Assembly: GCF_003590855.1 (NCBI RefSeq)
Contig: NZ_QYUP01000127.1
Span: forward strand, 1-64,000
Source: Massilia cavernae
GTDB lineage: Bacteria; Pseudomonadota; Gammaproteobacteria; Burkholderiales; Burkholderiaceae_D
DNA: 64,000 bases
Direction: 5' to 3'
Shown here in pieces: positions 55,622-64,000 of the stretch. The first letter of the stretch is position 1, and each line of letters begins with the position of its first letter. The notes under the pieces are model-generated. The model did not search any database. It saw only the letters and a program-made list of their open reading frames with translations, and was not told where the DNA came from. The position numbers and the translations under genes are program-made.

Positions 55622-56404
55622 ATGAATATTGATCTGCTTGTTTCCGCGCTAACCCACGTCATCCTGCTTCCGCCGGTATGCCTGGTATTGGGGATCGCGG
55701 CCGGCATGCTGCTACGGCGCTGGAAACCGCGCGCGGGGCGCATGCTGGCGGTGGCCAGCGCATCCATCCTCCTGGTGCTCAGTACGGTAGCCGGGGCGCG
55801 GATGCTGATGTGGCCGCTGCTGGAACATGCGCCCGTGCTCGCCACCGGCGACACCGGCGGCGCCGGCGCCATCGTGGTGCTGGCCGCTGGCCGCATCGAA
55901 CACGCCCCCGAGTACGGCGGGCGGGACGTTCCCGACCTGACCACCCTGGCGCGCCTGCGCTATGGCGCCCACCTTCAGCACCTGACCGGCTTGCCGCTTC
56001 TTGTCACCGGCGGCAACGCCTCGCCCGACGGCGTCCACGAAGCGAAAGCCCAGACCATGGCGCGGGTCCTGCGCGACGACTTCCGCACGCCGGTGGCGTG
56101 GGTGGAAGCTGCCTCGGAAACGACCGCGCAAAACGCCTCGCGCTCCGCCAGGATTTTGAAAGACAACAAGGTCGGCCGCATCCTGCTGGTGACCGACGCC
56201 CTGCACATGGCGCGCGCCGCGCGTGTGTTTGCCGCCACCGGCCTCGAGGTGGTCCCGGCGCCCACCATGTTCCACGGCGCCGGCAAACTGGCGGCGCTCG
56301 ACTTCATTCCAAGTGCGGCCGGACTGCACATGTCCTGGTACGCCAGCTACGAGCTCGCCGGCCTGGCCTGGTACCGGCTGCGCGAACTCACACGTCCCGA
56401 TTAA
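55622..56404 (+). CDS. YdcF/ElyC/SanA family membrane protein (DUF218)
   Basis: The 260-residue protein has two N-terminal helices (residues ~9-30 and ~42-68) and a periplasmic DUF218 domain: AIVVLAAGRIEHAPEYGGRD, LLVTGGNASPDG, EAASETTAQNASRSARIL and LLVTDALHMARAARVFAATGLEVVPAPT. Related proteins (ElyC, SanA) affect envelope integrity. The catalytic role of the domain is unproven. The next gene begins 8 nt after its stop, so it forms a pair with the beta-helix protein. Confidence 0.88.
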   Translation: MNIDLLVSALTHVILLPPVCLVLGIAAGMLLRRWKPRAGRMLAVASASILLVLSTVAGARMLMWPLLEHAPVLATGDTGGAGAIVVLAAGRIEHAPEYGGRDVPDLTTLARLRYGAHLQHLTGLPLLVTGGNASPDGVHEAKAQTMARVLRDDFRTPVAWVEAASETTAQNASRSARILKDNKVGRILLVTDALHMARAARVFAATGLEVVPAPTMFHGAGKLAALDFIPSAAGLHMSWYASYELAGLAWYRLRELTRPD

Positions 56405-56412
56405 GAACGCAC

Positions 56413-57843
56413 ATGCAAAAGAAACGACGGACTTCACCGTTCAAGAAAATCCTGTTCACCTTGCTGACCCTGGTGCTGCTGTCCGCCGGCGGCGTCGCCT
56501 GGTTCCTGGAAAGCGCCGCGGTGCCGCCACGCCAGATGGGGCCCTACATCGAACGGCGCGCCTCCGGGCACCGTTTCGACCAGCTGGGCGTGCTGGCGGC
56601 GCGCAAGCTCGACGACCTCGACCGCGGCGCCGGCATGGGCGACCTGCCGCCGCTGCGCATCGGCGCCCAGGCCGATGCCGTGGCGCCCGCCAGGCCTGGC
56701 CAGGTGGTGATGGTGACCACGCCGGACGCCGCGGTCAAGGCCATCGAAAAGGCCCATCCGGGCGATATCGTCACCTTCGCGCCCGGCGTCTACCTGTTCA
56801 GCGGCCGCCCCTACATCGCGACCAGCAGCGCCGAGGGCGTGACGGTACGCGCCGAGCGTGCCGGCACGGTGCGCATCGAACTGGCGATCACCGAAGGCTT
56901 CCTGGTCACTTCGTCCGGCTGGACCTTCGAGAACCTGCACATCCGCGGCGCCTGCGCCGCGCAGGAGGCCTGCGACCATGCCTTCCACGTGGTCGGCCGC
57001 GGCAAGGGCTTCGTCGCGCGCAACAACACCATCACCGATTTCAACGCCCACTTCAAAATCAACGGCAACGCCGGATCCTTCCCGGACGACGGCCTCATCG
57101 AGAACAATACGATCAGCAACAGCAGCGTGCGCGCGACCGGCACGGCGGTAACGCCGATCGACCTGGTCGCCGCCAGCAACTGGACGGTGCGCGGCAACCT
57201 GATCACCGACTTCATCAAGCGCGGCGGCGACCGCATCAGCTACGGCGGATTCTTCAAGGGCGGCGGCAGCGGCAACAGCTTCACGCGCAACGTCGTCATC
57301 TGCGAAAACCTGCTGCACGGCGCCAGGGGCCAGAGGGTCGGCCTGTCGCTTGGCGGCGGGGGCAGCGGTCCCGAGTTCTGCCGCGACAAACGCTGCCTGA
57401 CCGAACAGGATCGCGGCGTGATCGAAGCGAACCTGATCGCGTCGTGCTCGGACGAGGGCATCTACCTGAACCGCTCCGCCGCCAGCACAGTCACCCACAA
57501 TACCTTGCTCGACACGGCCGGCATGTCGGCGCGCTGGCCCGAGAGCACCGCCGACGTGCACGGCAACATCGTGGACGGCCGCATCAACGCGCGCGACGGC
57601 GCCCTGCTGCGCGCCAGCGACAACCTGGACACCGGCGTCACCCGCCTGTTCACCGGAGCCCACCCCTTGCGCGACCTGTACGCCGCTCCCCAGCGTCTCG
57701 ACCTGCGCTGGAGCGAGCAGGCGCCGCGCCGCGACAAGGCTGGCGCCGATGAAAAGGCGGCAAGCGACCTGTGCGGCACGGCGCGGCCCGCCACGCCGGC
57801 CTATGGGGCCTTCGAAGACTTTTCCGCATGCCTGTTGAAATAG
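56413..57843 (+). CDS. Membrane-anchored right-handed parallel beta-helix protein
   Basis: The 476-residue protein has one N-terminal helix (residues ~10-32) as signal anchor. A parallel beta-helix of pectate-lyase/alginate-lyase type follows, with repeated units such as FENLHIRGAC, VARNNTITDFNAHFKINGN, IENNTISNSSVRAT, VRGNLITDF and VIEANLIASCSDEGIYLN. A polysaccharide lyase or binding role is likely, but catalytic residues cannot be assigned. A longer open frame upstream, through the YdcF gene, is a shadow. It is coupled to the YdcF gene. Confidence 0.82.
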   Translation: MQKKRRTSPFKKILFTLLTLVLLSAGGVAWFLESAAVPPRQMGPYIERRASGHRFDQLGVLAARKLDDLDRGAGMGDLPPLRIGAQADAVAPARPGQVVMVTTPDAAVKAIEKAHPGDIVTFAPGVYLFSGRPYIATSSAEGVTVRAERAGTVRIELAITEGFLVTSSGWTFENLHIRGACAAQEACDHAFHVVGRGKGFVARNNTITDFNAHFKINGNAGSFPDDGLIENNTISNSSVRATGTAVTPIDLVAASNWTVRGNLITDFIKRGGDRISYGGFFKGGGSGNSFTRNVVICENLLHGARGQRVGLSLGGGGSGPEFCRDKRCLTEQDRGVIEANLIASCSDEGIYLNRSAASTVTHNTLLDTAGMSARWPESTADVHGNIVDGRINARDGALLRASDNLDTGVTRLFTGAHPLRDLYAAPQRLDLRWSEQAPRRDKAGADEKAASDLCGTARPATPAYGAFEDFSACLLK

Positions 57844-57916
57844 GCATGGATTTCACGACCGGCGGTTTTGCCCCGGTATAATTTTTCGACTTTATTTTTG
57901 CCAAGGTAAGCCTGAC

Positions 57917-59629
57917 ATGACCAAACCGATCAAATACGCCGCCCTCTGTTCGCTGTCGCTGCTGCTGGCGGCCTGCGGAAGCGACAGCGCCACCGATGCG
58001 CCGGCCACCACCGCGACCGCGTCGCGCGTGTCCGCGCAAACCAGCCAGGTCGAGGTCAGCGCTTACCACGACGTGGTGCAGCGCATCTACGTGGGCTACT
58101 TCGGCCGTCCGGCCGACGCCGGCGGCCTGGCCTTCTTCGCCGGGCGCTTCCGCGACCTCGGTGCGCCGACCAACATCGCCGACATGAGCATCGCCTACGG
58201 TAACAACGCCGACATCCGCGCCCTGATCGACGTGTTCGGCACCAGCGCCGAATCGCAGGCGCTGTATGCGGGCGACAACAGCGTCTTCATCGACGCCATC
58301 TACAGCAACCTGTTCGGCCGCGCCGCGGACCAGGTAGGCAAGGACTTCTGGACCGACGCGATCAACAAGGCCACGTCACGCGGGCCCGCGCCGCGATCCA
58401 GATCATGTCCGGCGCGCAGGGCACCGACGCCGACATCGTCGCCAAGAAGGCTGTGGTGGCGGGCAGCTTCACCACCTCGCTCAACTCGCCGCAGCGTTCG
58501 CTGGCCTACGACGGCCTGGCCGCCAACGTCATCGTGCGCAACCTGCTCGGCTCGGTGGGCTGTCCACCGACACCGCCGCCTTCCAGGGCAGCATCGATTC
58601 CACCTTGGGCACGCTGGTGGCCCAGCTTGGCGCGCAGGGCTTCTACGCCGGCCGCCTGACCGGCAACGGCAACCTGTACAACTCACTGGTACTGGAAAAC
58701 GGCCAGTACTGGGCCTTCTACGCCAGCGGCGGCGCCACCGTCGTGACGCCGACCTCCTTCCTGCAGGGCCAGGGCAACTCCAACAGCGGCGTATTCGCCG
58801 CGCCCGACACCAAGGACTTCGGCCCGGCCCCGCATCGGCGGCCGCCGTCAGCTCCCAGTATTCGCCGCTGGCCAGCCTCAACGGCTCGATCACGGTTGGC
58901 GGCAGTTCCATTCCCTTCACCAGCACCGGTTTCCCGGAAAGCGGCTATGTGTACAACACGCCGGCCAGGCTGTCCGAGGTGGCGGGCAGCTACCGCATGA
59001 GCGGCACGCTGGGCGTGCACAATACGACGATTGCCGCGGACGGCAGCTTCAACGCGTCCCTCGGCGCGTGTAACTATTCGGGCCGGCTGACGCCGCGCGC
59101 CTCGGGCAAGAACGTGTTCGACGCCAGCTGGACCTTCGGCGCCGGCACCTGCCCGCTGTCGGGCCAGACCGGCACCGGCGTGGCGCTCAGCTACATCCCG
59201 GTCGCTGGCGGCACGCGCCTGGTGACCATCGCCGTGACCAATGCCGCGCGCACCACCGGCACCATCATGGCCAGCCTGCCGCCGGCGCTGGCAGCGCTGG
59301 GCGTCACCGACACCGTCGCCGGCGCAGGCGCCGAAGCGACGAACGGCAAGGTGCTCACCGTGAACTACACCGGCTGGCTGTATAACCCCTACGCCGCGGA
59401 CAAGCACGGCGCGCAGTTCGACACCTCGATCGGCAAGACCCCGTTTGTCTTCAGGCTCGGTAACGGCAACGTGATCAAGGGCTGGGACCAGGGCATGGTC
59501 GGCATGAAGGTGGGCGGCAAGCGTATCCTGGCGATCCCGTCGTCGCTGGGCTATGGCGCCATGGGCAGCGGCTCGATCCCGCCGAACTCGGACCTGATCT
59601 TCGAAGTCGAGCTGATCAGCGTCAACTAG
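57917..59629 (+). CDS. DUF4214 lipoprotein fused to FKBP-type prolyl isomerase, with three apparent one-base frameshifts
   Basis: One uninterrupted frame (570 codons) runs from a lipoprotein signal ([12 protein letters not shown]) through a DUF4214 domain (residues ~48-150) to a C-terminal FKBP domain ([13 protein letters not shown] ... [29 protein letters not shown]). Between about 58370 and 58830 the translated frame is nonsense (Arg/Pro-rich). Sensible protein continues in the other two frames: [20 protein letters not shown], then [17 protein letters not shown]. Three single-base losses, near 58367, 58561 and 58834, explain this and together restore the frame. They may be assembly errors or a genuine lesion; the family-like protein would be about 571 residues. 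Confidence 0.65.
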   Translation: MTKPIKYAALCSLSLLLAACGSDSATDAPATTATASRVSAQTSQVEVSAYHDVVQRIYVGYFGRPADAGGLAFFAGRFRDLGAPTNIADMSIAYGNNADIRALIDVFGTSAESQALYAGDNSVFIDAIYSNLFGRAADQVGKDFWTDAINKATSRGPAPRSRSCPARRAPTPTSSPRRLWWRAASPPRSTRRSVRWPTTAWPPTSSCATCSARWAVHRHRRLPGQHRFHLGHAGGPAWRAGLLRRPPDRQRQPVQLTGTGKRPVLGLLRQRRRHRRDADLLPAGPGQLQQRRIRRARHQGLRPGPASAAAVSSQYSPLASLNGSITVGGSSIPFTSTGFPESGYVYNTPARLSEVAGSYRMSGTLGVHNTTIAADGSFNASLGACNYSGRLTPRASGKNVFDASWTFGAGTCPLSGQTGTGVALSYIPVAGGTRLVTIAVTNAARTTGTIMASLPPALAALGVTDTVAGAGAEATNGKVLTVNYTGWLYNPYAADKHGAQFDTSIGKTPFVFRLGNGNVIKGWDQGMVGMKVGGKRILAIPSSLGYGAMGSGSIPPNSDLIFEVELISVN

Positions 59630-60386
59630 TCCCCTTCCTCCCGGCGATGGTGTCGAACAGGTCTATCGGCATCGGAAACACCACCGTCGAGGTCTTGTCG
59701 CTGGCCAGCGTGGTCAGGGTTTGCATGTAGCGCAGCTGCATCGCCCCGGCCTGCTGGGACAGCACCTGGGCTGCCTGCATCAGTTTCTCCGATGCCTGCA
59801 GCTCGCCTTCAGCATGGATCACCTTTGCGCGCCGTTCGCGCTCGGCCTCGGCCTGGCGCGCGATGGCGCGGATCATCGACTCGTCCAGGTCGACATGCTT
59901 GATCTCCACGTTGGCCACCTTGATGCCCCAGGCGTCGGTCTGGGCGTCGAGCACCTGCTGGATGTCGATGTTGAGGCGTTCGCGCTCGGCCAGCATGTCG
60001 TCCAGCTCGTGCTTGCCCAGCACCGAGCGCAGGGTGGTCTGCGCCAGCTGGCTGGTCGCCTCCAGGAAGTTGGCCACCTGGATGATGGCGCGCGCCGGAT
60101 CGATGACGCGGAAGTACAGCACCGCATTCACCTTGACCGACACGTTGTCGCGCGAGATCACGTCCTGGGTCGGTACGTCCAGCACGATGGTGCGCAGGTC
60201 GACCCGCACCATTTGCTGCACCACCGGGATCAGGAGGATCAGCCCCGGCCCCTTGACGCGCCAGAAGCGTCCCAGCTGGAACACCACGCCGCGCTCGTAC
60301 TCGCGCAGGATGCGCACCGACATCGCGAACAACGCCGCCACGAGCATCACCAGCAATCCCGCGCCGAATCCGATTTCAAGAATCAT
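59622..60386 (-). CDS. SPFH/Band 7 protein (slipin)
   Basis: The 254-residue protein has an N-terminal membrane segment (residues ~5-26) and an SPFH domain: [38 protein letters not shown], then [24 protein letters not shown] charged coiled region follows ([26 protein letters not shown]). It forms membrane microdomain assemblies with an NfeD protein, encoded directly upstream and overlapping by ATGA at 60383-60386. Its last 8 bases overlap the 3' end of the convergent FKBP gene. Confidence 0.93.
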   Translation of the reverse strand: MILEIGFGAGLLVMLVAALFAMSVRILREYERGVVFQLGRFWRVKGPGLILLIPVVQQMVRVDLRTIVLDVPTQDVISRDNVSVKVNAVLYFRVIDPARAIIQVANFLEATSQLAQTTLRSVLGKHELDDMLAERERLNIDIQQVLDAQTDAWGIKVANVEIKHVDLDESMIRAIARQAEAERERRAKVIHAEGELQASEKLMQAAQVLSQQAGAMQLRYMQTLTTLASDKTSTVVFPMPIDLFDTIAGRKGTS

Positions 60387-61876
60387 GATCGTTCTCCCTG
60401 TTGTTGGTAGTCCACCGGCGTCACCATGAGCAGCGGCCCGCTGCGCCCCACCACCTTCACCTTTTGCCCGCGCATCAAAGGCGCCGCGCTGGCGACGCGC
60501 CAGGTTTCGCCACCGACGTTGGCCCACCCTTCGCCGCCGATGCTCGCGTCCAGCATCTCGGCCACTTCGCCAAGCAGTGCCGACGGCCCCCCCGCCACTG
60601 CACGCCTTCGCGTTCGCAGCGCCACGCCGGCCGTCGCGGCGATCAGGATCGCGCTCGTCACCGCCACCGCCGCCACCAGCCCGACCGGGATGCCGTAGTC
60701 GGGCAGGTCCGTGTCGATCAGCATCAGCGCACCCGCCACGAAGGCCACCACGCCGCCAAGGCCAAGCACGCCGAAGCTGGGCAGGAAGGCCTCGCCCACC
60801 ATGAACGCGAGGCCGAGCATGATGAAAGCCAGGCCGGCGTAATTAACGGGAAGTAGCTGCAAGCCATACAGGCCGAGCAGCAGGCAGAGCGCGCCGATGA
60901 CGCCCGGCGCCACCGCGCCCGGGCTCATGAATTCGAACAGCATGCCGTAGATACCCAGCGTCATGAGGAGCAGCGCGATGCTGGGATTGGTCAGTACCGA
61001 CAGCACCCGCGTGCGCCAGTCGGGCTGGGCCGCTTCGACCGGCGCGCCACGCGTGGCGAGCTTCACTTCACGGCCAAGCACGGTCAGGACGCGGCCATCG
61101 ACTTGCGCGGCGAGCGCCGGCAGGTCGGACGCCACCAGGTCGATCACCTTGAGCTTGAGCGCATCGTCCGCGGACAGGCTGAGCGACTCGCGCACCGAGC
61201 GCTCGGCCCATTCGGCATTGCGCCCACGCATTTGCGCCAGGCCGCGCAGGTAGGCGGCGGCGTCGTTGAGATGCTTGCGTTCCATCGCCCCGCCGCCGGC
61301 CGGCTCCTTCTTGTCGGCGCCCTCCTTGTCGGCCGGCGCGGAAGGGCCGGGTACGGGACTGCCGGGGCCACCCGGGCCGCCCGGACCGATGCCGACCTGC
61401 ACCGGCGTGGCCGCGCCGATGTTGGTTCCCGGCGCCATGGCCGCGATATGGCTGGCGTAGACGATGTAGGTACCCGCGCTCGCAGCGCGCGCGCCGCCGG
61501 GGGCGACGTAGCTTGCCACCGGCAGCGACGAATTGAGGATAGCCTTGATGATGTCGCGCATGGCGGTGTCGAGGCCGCCGGGCGTATCGATCCGGAGGAT
61601 GACAAGCTGTTTGCCGTCGCGCGCCGCGCGTGCGATGCCGCGTACCACGTAGTCGGCGTTGGCCGGGCCGATGGCGCCGTCGATCGTCAGCACGGCGATG
61701 GGTGGGGCCGCCGTCGGTCGGGCCGCCGTCGACTGGGCCGCGATCGGCGGGGCTGCCGTCGGCGGGGCGGCGCTCGGCTGCGCGGCATTCGCTGCAGGTA
61801 TGCAAATGAGCATCAGCAGGACAGCAGCCAACGCGCGCAGCATGGCCGCCGCGTGCTCGCCAGAATGTCGGAACAT
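60383..61876 (-). CDS. NfeD-family membrane serine protease (ClpP-class)
   Basis: The 497-residue product has a signal peptide (about residues 1-31), a Pro/Ala-rich stretch with AAPPTAAPP-type repeats (32-58) and a ClpP-like protease domain ([13 protein letters not shown]; catalytic Ser in [15 protein letters not shown]; conserved MERKHLND). Four or five membrane helices (about residues 295-425) lead to a C-terminal OB-fold NfeD domain ([12 protein letters not shown] ... KVKVVGRSG). Together with the slipin it forms the stomatin-operon pair, in which the protease can cleave the stomatin partner. Their start/stop overlap implies coupled translation. Confidence 0.92.
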   Translation of the reverse strand: MFRHSGEHAAAMLRALAAVLLMLICIPAANAAQPSAAPPTAAPPIAAQSTAARPTAAPPIAVLTIDGAIGPANADYVVRGIARAARDGKQLVILRIDTPGGLDTAMRDIIKAILNSSLPVASYVAPGGARAASAGTYIVYASHIAAMAPGTNIGAATPVQVGIGPGGPGGPGSPVPGPSAPADKEGADKKEPAGGGAMERKHLNDAAAYLRGLAQMRGRNAEWAERSVRESLSLSADDALKLKVIDLVASDLPALAAQVDGRVLTVLGREVKLATRGAPVEAAQPDWRTRVLSVLTNPSIALLLMTLGIYGMLFEFMSPGAVAPGVIGALCLLLGLYGLQLLPVNYAGLAFIMLGLAFMVGEAFLPSFGVLGLGGVVAFVAGALMLIDTDLPDYGIPVGLVAAVAVTSAILIAATAGVALRTRRRAVAGGPSALLGEVAEMLDASIGGEGWANVGGETWRVASAAPLMRGQKVKVVGRSGPLLMVTPVDYQQQGERS

Positions 61877-62037
61877 AGGCCCCTCCCGTGAAGCAACGCA
61901 TGCCCCACTGTCCGGTTGGCAGCCGGGCCGGAAATCAGGTTCCGGACGGGGCTACCGGCGCCGGCCAGTGGTCGGGTTACCGTCGTTGCCCGGCAGGGGG
62001 CAACGAATACATTGTAGTCAGCTTGAGCCGGGTTTGC

Positions 62038-62874
62038 TTAGACCAGCAGCGCCGCACTCATCGATTTCACCTCGTCGGCCGATTCCTTGAGAATGCTGGC
62101 CAGCGTCTCGCCGTCGAGCACGAAATCGAGCACGGAATCCTCATGGCTCGGCAGCTCCTTGGGGGGCGCGGACAGCGGCGAGTGCACCGGCGAAAACTGG
62201 TTGGCCAGCACCAGTGTGTCGAGCAAGGTGCTCGGCGGCATGCTGATCCAGGCGCCGCGCAGCCCTTCGATGGCGGTGCGCACGGGTTCGGGCACTGCCA
62301 GCTTTTTCAGGACCTCACGGCTGACGACTTCTTCGCACAACTCCGACCATTTTTCGGGATCCTCTTCCAACAGGCCCGGGAATTCGTCGGCGCGCGACAG
62401 CAGGTAGAAGCCGCCCACTTCGTGCATGATGGCAGCGAACATCGCGGTATCCGGGTTGACGAAGGTAACGCGGCGCGCGAGCACCTGTGCCAGCGCGGCA
62501 ACGTGCGCCGTGTGCTGCCACAACTGCTCGGCCTTGGCGCGGATGGCGGGGTCGACGATCCGGCTGCCGAACTGGCGCACGACCAGGCCCGCCACCAGCG
62601 TCTGCAGGGCGCGGTAGCCGACCCGCATCACGGCAGCGCGGGCATTGGTGATCGGCGTGTCGCTGCTGTTGTACGCGGCCGAATTGGCAAGCGCAACGGT
62701 ACGTGCGGCAAGCTGAGGCTCGGACAGCACGAGTTTGATGGCATCCTCGATATGGCAATCGGGATTATCGAGGGCAAGCTGCAGGCGCAGGGCGGCGTTC
62801 ACGCTGGTGGGGAAGGTCATTTCCCCGCGCGCGGCCTGGGCGGCAATGTAGCCAAAGGCTTCTAGTCTGTTCAC
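62038..62874 (-). CDS. HDOD-domain protein
   Basis: The product has an HDOD domain covering almost its full length: FPTSVNAALRLQLALDNPDCHIEDAIKLVLSEPQLAARTVALANSAAY near the start and HTAHVAALAQVLARRV with MFAAIMHEVGGFYLLS in the middle. HDOD proteins are signalling domains in two-component and c-di-GMP networks; no output partner is adjacent. I start at the GTG at 62874 (VNRLEAFGYIAAQ), which resembles relatives. An ATG at 62901 would place a TATAAT promoter box inside the gene. The predicted transcript start is next to the GTG, so the mRNA may be leaderless. Confidence 0.8.
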   Translation of the reverse strand: MNRLEAFGYIAAQAARGEMTFPTSVNAALRLQLALDNPDCHIEDAIKLVLSEPQLAARTVALANSAAYNSSDTPITNARAAVMRVGYRALQTLVAGLVVRQFGSRIVDPAIRAKAEQLWQHTAHVAALAQVLARRVTFVNPDTAMFAAIMHEVGGFYLLSRADEFPGLLEEDPEKWSELCEEVVSREVLKKLAVPEPVRTAIEGLRGAWISMPPSTLLDTLVLANQFSPVHSPLSAPPKELPSHEDSVLDFVLDGETLASILKESADEVKSMSAALLV

Positions 62875-62881
62875 GGCAAAA

Positions 62882-62887
62882 ATTATA
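62882..62887 (-). promoter_or_regulatory. Candidate -10 box of the HDOD gene
   Basis: TATAAT on the minus strand ends 7 bp before the GTG start at 62874, so a transcript starting 6-7 bases downstream would have almost no leader. The -35 region is weak. Confidence 0.4.
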
Positions 62888-62950
62888 ACCCGCCATGCCA
62901 ATGCTGCCCCACAATCCCGCCGCTGTTCCGCGCTGCATTGGCCCGGCCGT

Positions 62951-62983
62951 AAAAAGGGAAGCCGGTACCAAGCGGCCTCCCTT
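62951..62983 (-). terminator. Intrinsic terminator of the BON-domain gene
   Basis: On the minus strand AAGGGAGGCCG pairs with CGGCTTCCCTT (11 bp, one G-U) and runs into T5, 17 nt after the stop. Confidence 0.8.
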
Positions 62984-63000
62984 GCGATGCTCAGGCCAAA

Positions 63001-63960
63001 TTACTTGACCTTGATCGAACTCTTGACGCTGGTAACGCCCTTGACCTCCTTGGCCAGGCGCACCGCCCTGTCGGCGTCGGCCTTCGAGTCGACGAAGCCG
63101 CTCAGCATCACGACGCCGTTCTCGGTCTCGACGTGGATCGACATCGCGCTCAGGTCCGGCTCCCTGACCAGGTCGGCCTTGATCTTGGTGGTGATTACCG
63201 CATCGGCAACGTTCTCCTTGGTCTTGGCGGCGATATTTCTCGTCGTGGAGGCAACCACGTCGCCGGCGCGCTCGGTCTTGCTGGCGGCTGTATCGGCCAT
63301 GCGCTCGGTACGGTCGGCAGCGCGTTCAGCGGCGCTTTCGGTACGCTGCGCAACGGTGCTGGTAGCGGCCGCTGCGCGGTCGGTTGCGAGGTCGGTACGG
63401 TCGGCGATGGTTTTGCCTTCATGCGTGATCAGGCACCCCGTGGTCGGCTGGCCGCCGACCTGCGCGCACTTGTCGACGGCGGCGGCTTTGGCCGGATCGC
63501 GCGTATCGGTGCCGGTGACCGGGCTGGCCCGGCTGGTGCTGGCGACGGCCATGTTGCGGTCGGCCTTGGCATCGGCCAGCGCTGCGGTGTGGACCGAGCG
63601 CGCGGTGCTCTTGCAGCTGTCTTTTTCCGCACCGCTCATGTCGGCGCACTTGGTCTTGGCCAGCGAATAGTCGGCGTCGGCCAGCGAAGTGCGGGCCTTG
63701 GTGCGGTCTTTCTTGGTGTCCTTGTACTGGGCGACGGCGTCGGCTTCGGCGCGCGCGCGGGCAACCTTGGCTTCCTCGACGCAGACCTTGCGCGCGTTGC
63801 CGCTCATGCTGGCACAGGTGGAAGTGGCGGCCTTGTAATCGGCCGCAGCCTTTTGCGTCATGTTGCGATATGCGGCCGGATCGCTGGGCGACTCGGCGGC
63901 CTGGGCTGCAAAGCTGGTGCCGATCGCAGCAGCCAGCATTGTCGCGGCAAGAGATTTCAT
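63001..63960 (-). CDS. Exported BON-domain protein with CX10C repeats and LEA-like helix
   Basis: The 319-residue product has a signal peptide (residues 1-22, ending AQAAE). Three CX10C motifs follow (C49-C60, C105-C116, C165-C176). The first two lie in a repeated segment of about 56 residues (DYKAATSTCASMSG / DYSLAKTKCADMSG). Residues ~185-255 form a charged Ala-rich amphipathic helix (TDRAAAATSTVAQRTESAAE and on), recalling LEA-like stress proteins. The C-terminal BON domain (about 256-319; TTKIKADLVREPDL, VVMLSGFVDSKADADRAVRLA) is OsmY-like and binds membranes. An osmotic-stress envelope role is inferred. Confidence 0.85.
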   Translation of the reverse strand: MKSLAATMLAAAIGTSFAAQAAESPSDPAAYRNMTQKAAADYKAATSTCASMSGNARKVCVEEAKVARARAEADAVAQYKDTKKDRTKARTSLADADYSLAKTKCADMSGAEKDSCKSTARSVHTAALADAKADRNMAVASTSRASPVTGTDTRDPAKAAAVDKCAQVGGQPTTGCLITHEGKTIADRTDLATDRAAAATSTVAQRTESAAERAADRTERMADTAASKTERAGDVVASTTRNIAAKTKENVADAVITTKIKADLVREPDLSAMSIHVETENGVVMLSGFVDSKADADRAVRLAKEVKGVTSVKSSIKVK

Positions 63961-64000
63961 GGCGATGTCCCTTCATGTGTATTGTTGGTACATGATTTAA

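Overview
The window is GC-rich chromosomal DNA from a beta-proteobacterium, most likely Oxalobacteraceae (Massilia/Telluria/Duganella group). The pointers are a beta-proteobacterial phasin, a paired aat-bpt N-end-rule locus, a cysteine-free ribosomal protein L33 next to L28, a tonB-exbB-exbD-exbD cluster followed by a TPR protein, and a long-leader prkA-yeaH-spoVR operon. This is inferred from gene content and not from a marker gene. Almost all of it is core genome; no prophage, transposase, CRISPR array or replication origin was seen.

Layout. 1-2131: an FtsX-type permease cut by the left edge, behind an adenine/adenosine deaminase. 2742-7539: stress operon prkA-yeaH-spoVR. 8005-11942: energy transduction for outer-membrane uptake (tonB, exbB, two exbD) plus an exported TPR protein. 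12097-18278: ribF, ileS, lspA, coaBC and dut, co-oriented. 18294-22508: a lipoprotein resembling an M48 peptidase whose catalytic motif has been lost, a 44-residue membrane protein on the opposite strand, an XdhC-like protein, a DMT exporter and an AlkA-type glycosylase. 22640-23392: a small RHH-like and membrane-protein pair, then initiator tRNA. 23554-27813: Nudix, aat, bpt, pyrD and an aldo/keto reductase. 27943-32460: sulfate ABC transporter genes cysTWA, a TauE/SafE permease and a 1-Cys peroxiredoxin. 32554-36732: dgkA, an IclR regulator, a low-molecular-weight PBP, a nitroreductase and a DMT exporter. 37072-41429: phasin and the livHMGF branched-chain amino-acid transporter. 41702-49864: ispH and its FKBP partner, radC, rpmBG, a fatty-acid desaturase, the purN-rsmB-mscS operon and a barstar-family protein. 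50246-53712: a glycine-zipper protein, an aminopropyltransferase-like protein, a GspE/PilB-type ATPase and tRNA-Lys. 53906-55537: a small accessory pocket with a BrnTA toxin-antitoxin pair and a methyltransferase remnant. 55622-63960: a YdcF protein with a beta-helix protein, a DUF4214-FKBP gene carrying three apparent frameshifts, a slipin/NfeD pair, an HDOD protein and a BON protein.

Items most worth a second look: a dispersed palindromic element of about 93 bp (copies near 27823 and 50790, a degenerate cluster near 44556); a structured leader with an intrinsic terminator 33 nt before livH; twin operator-like sites around the phasin promoter; the M48-like protein in which HExxH has become KGMAH; three one-base lesions that together restore the frame in the DUF4214-FKBP gene; an orphan barstar; and a BON protein with three evenly built CX10C motifs. 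I found no system that I can call undescribed with confidence; the strongest leads are listed with ways to test them.
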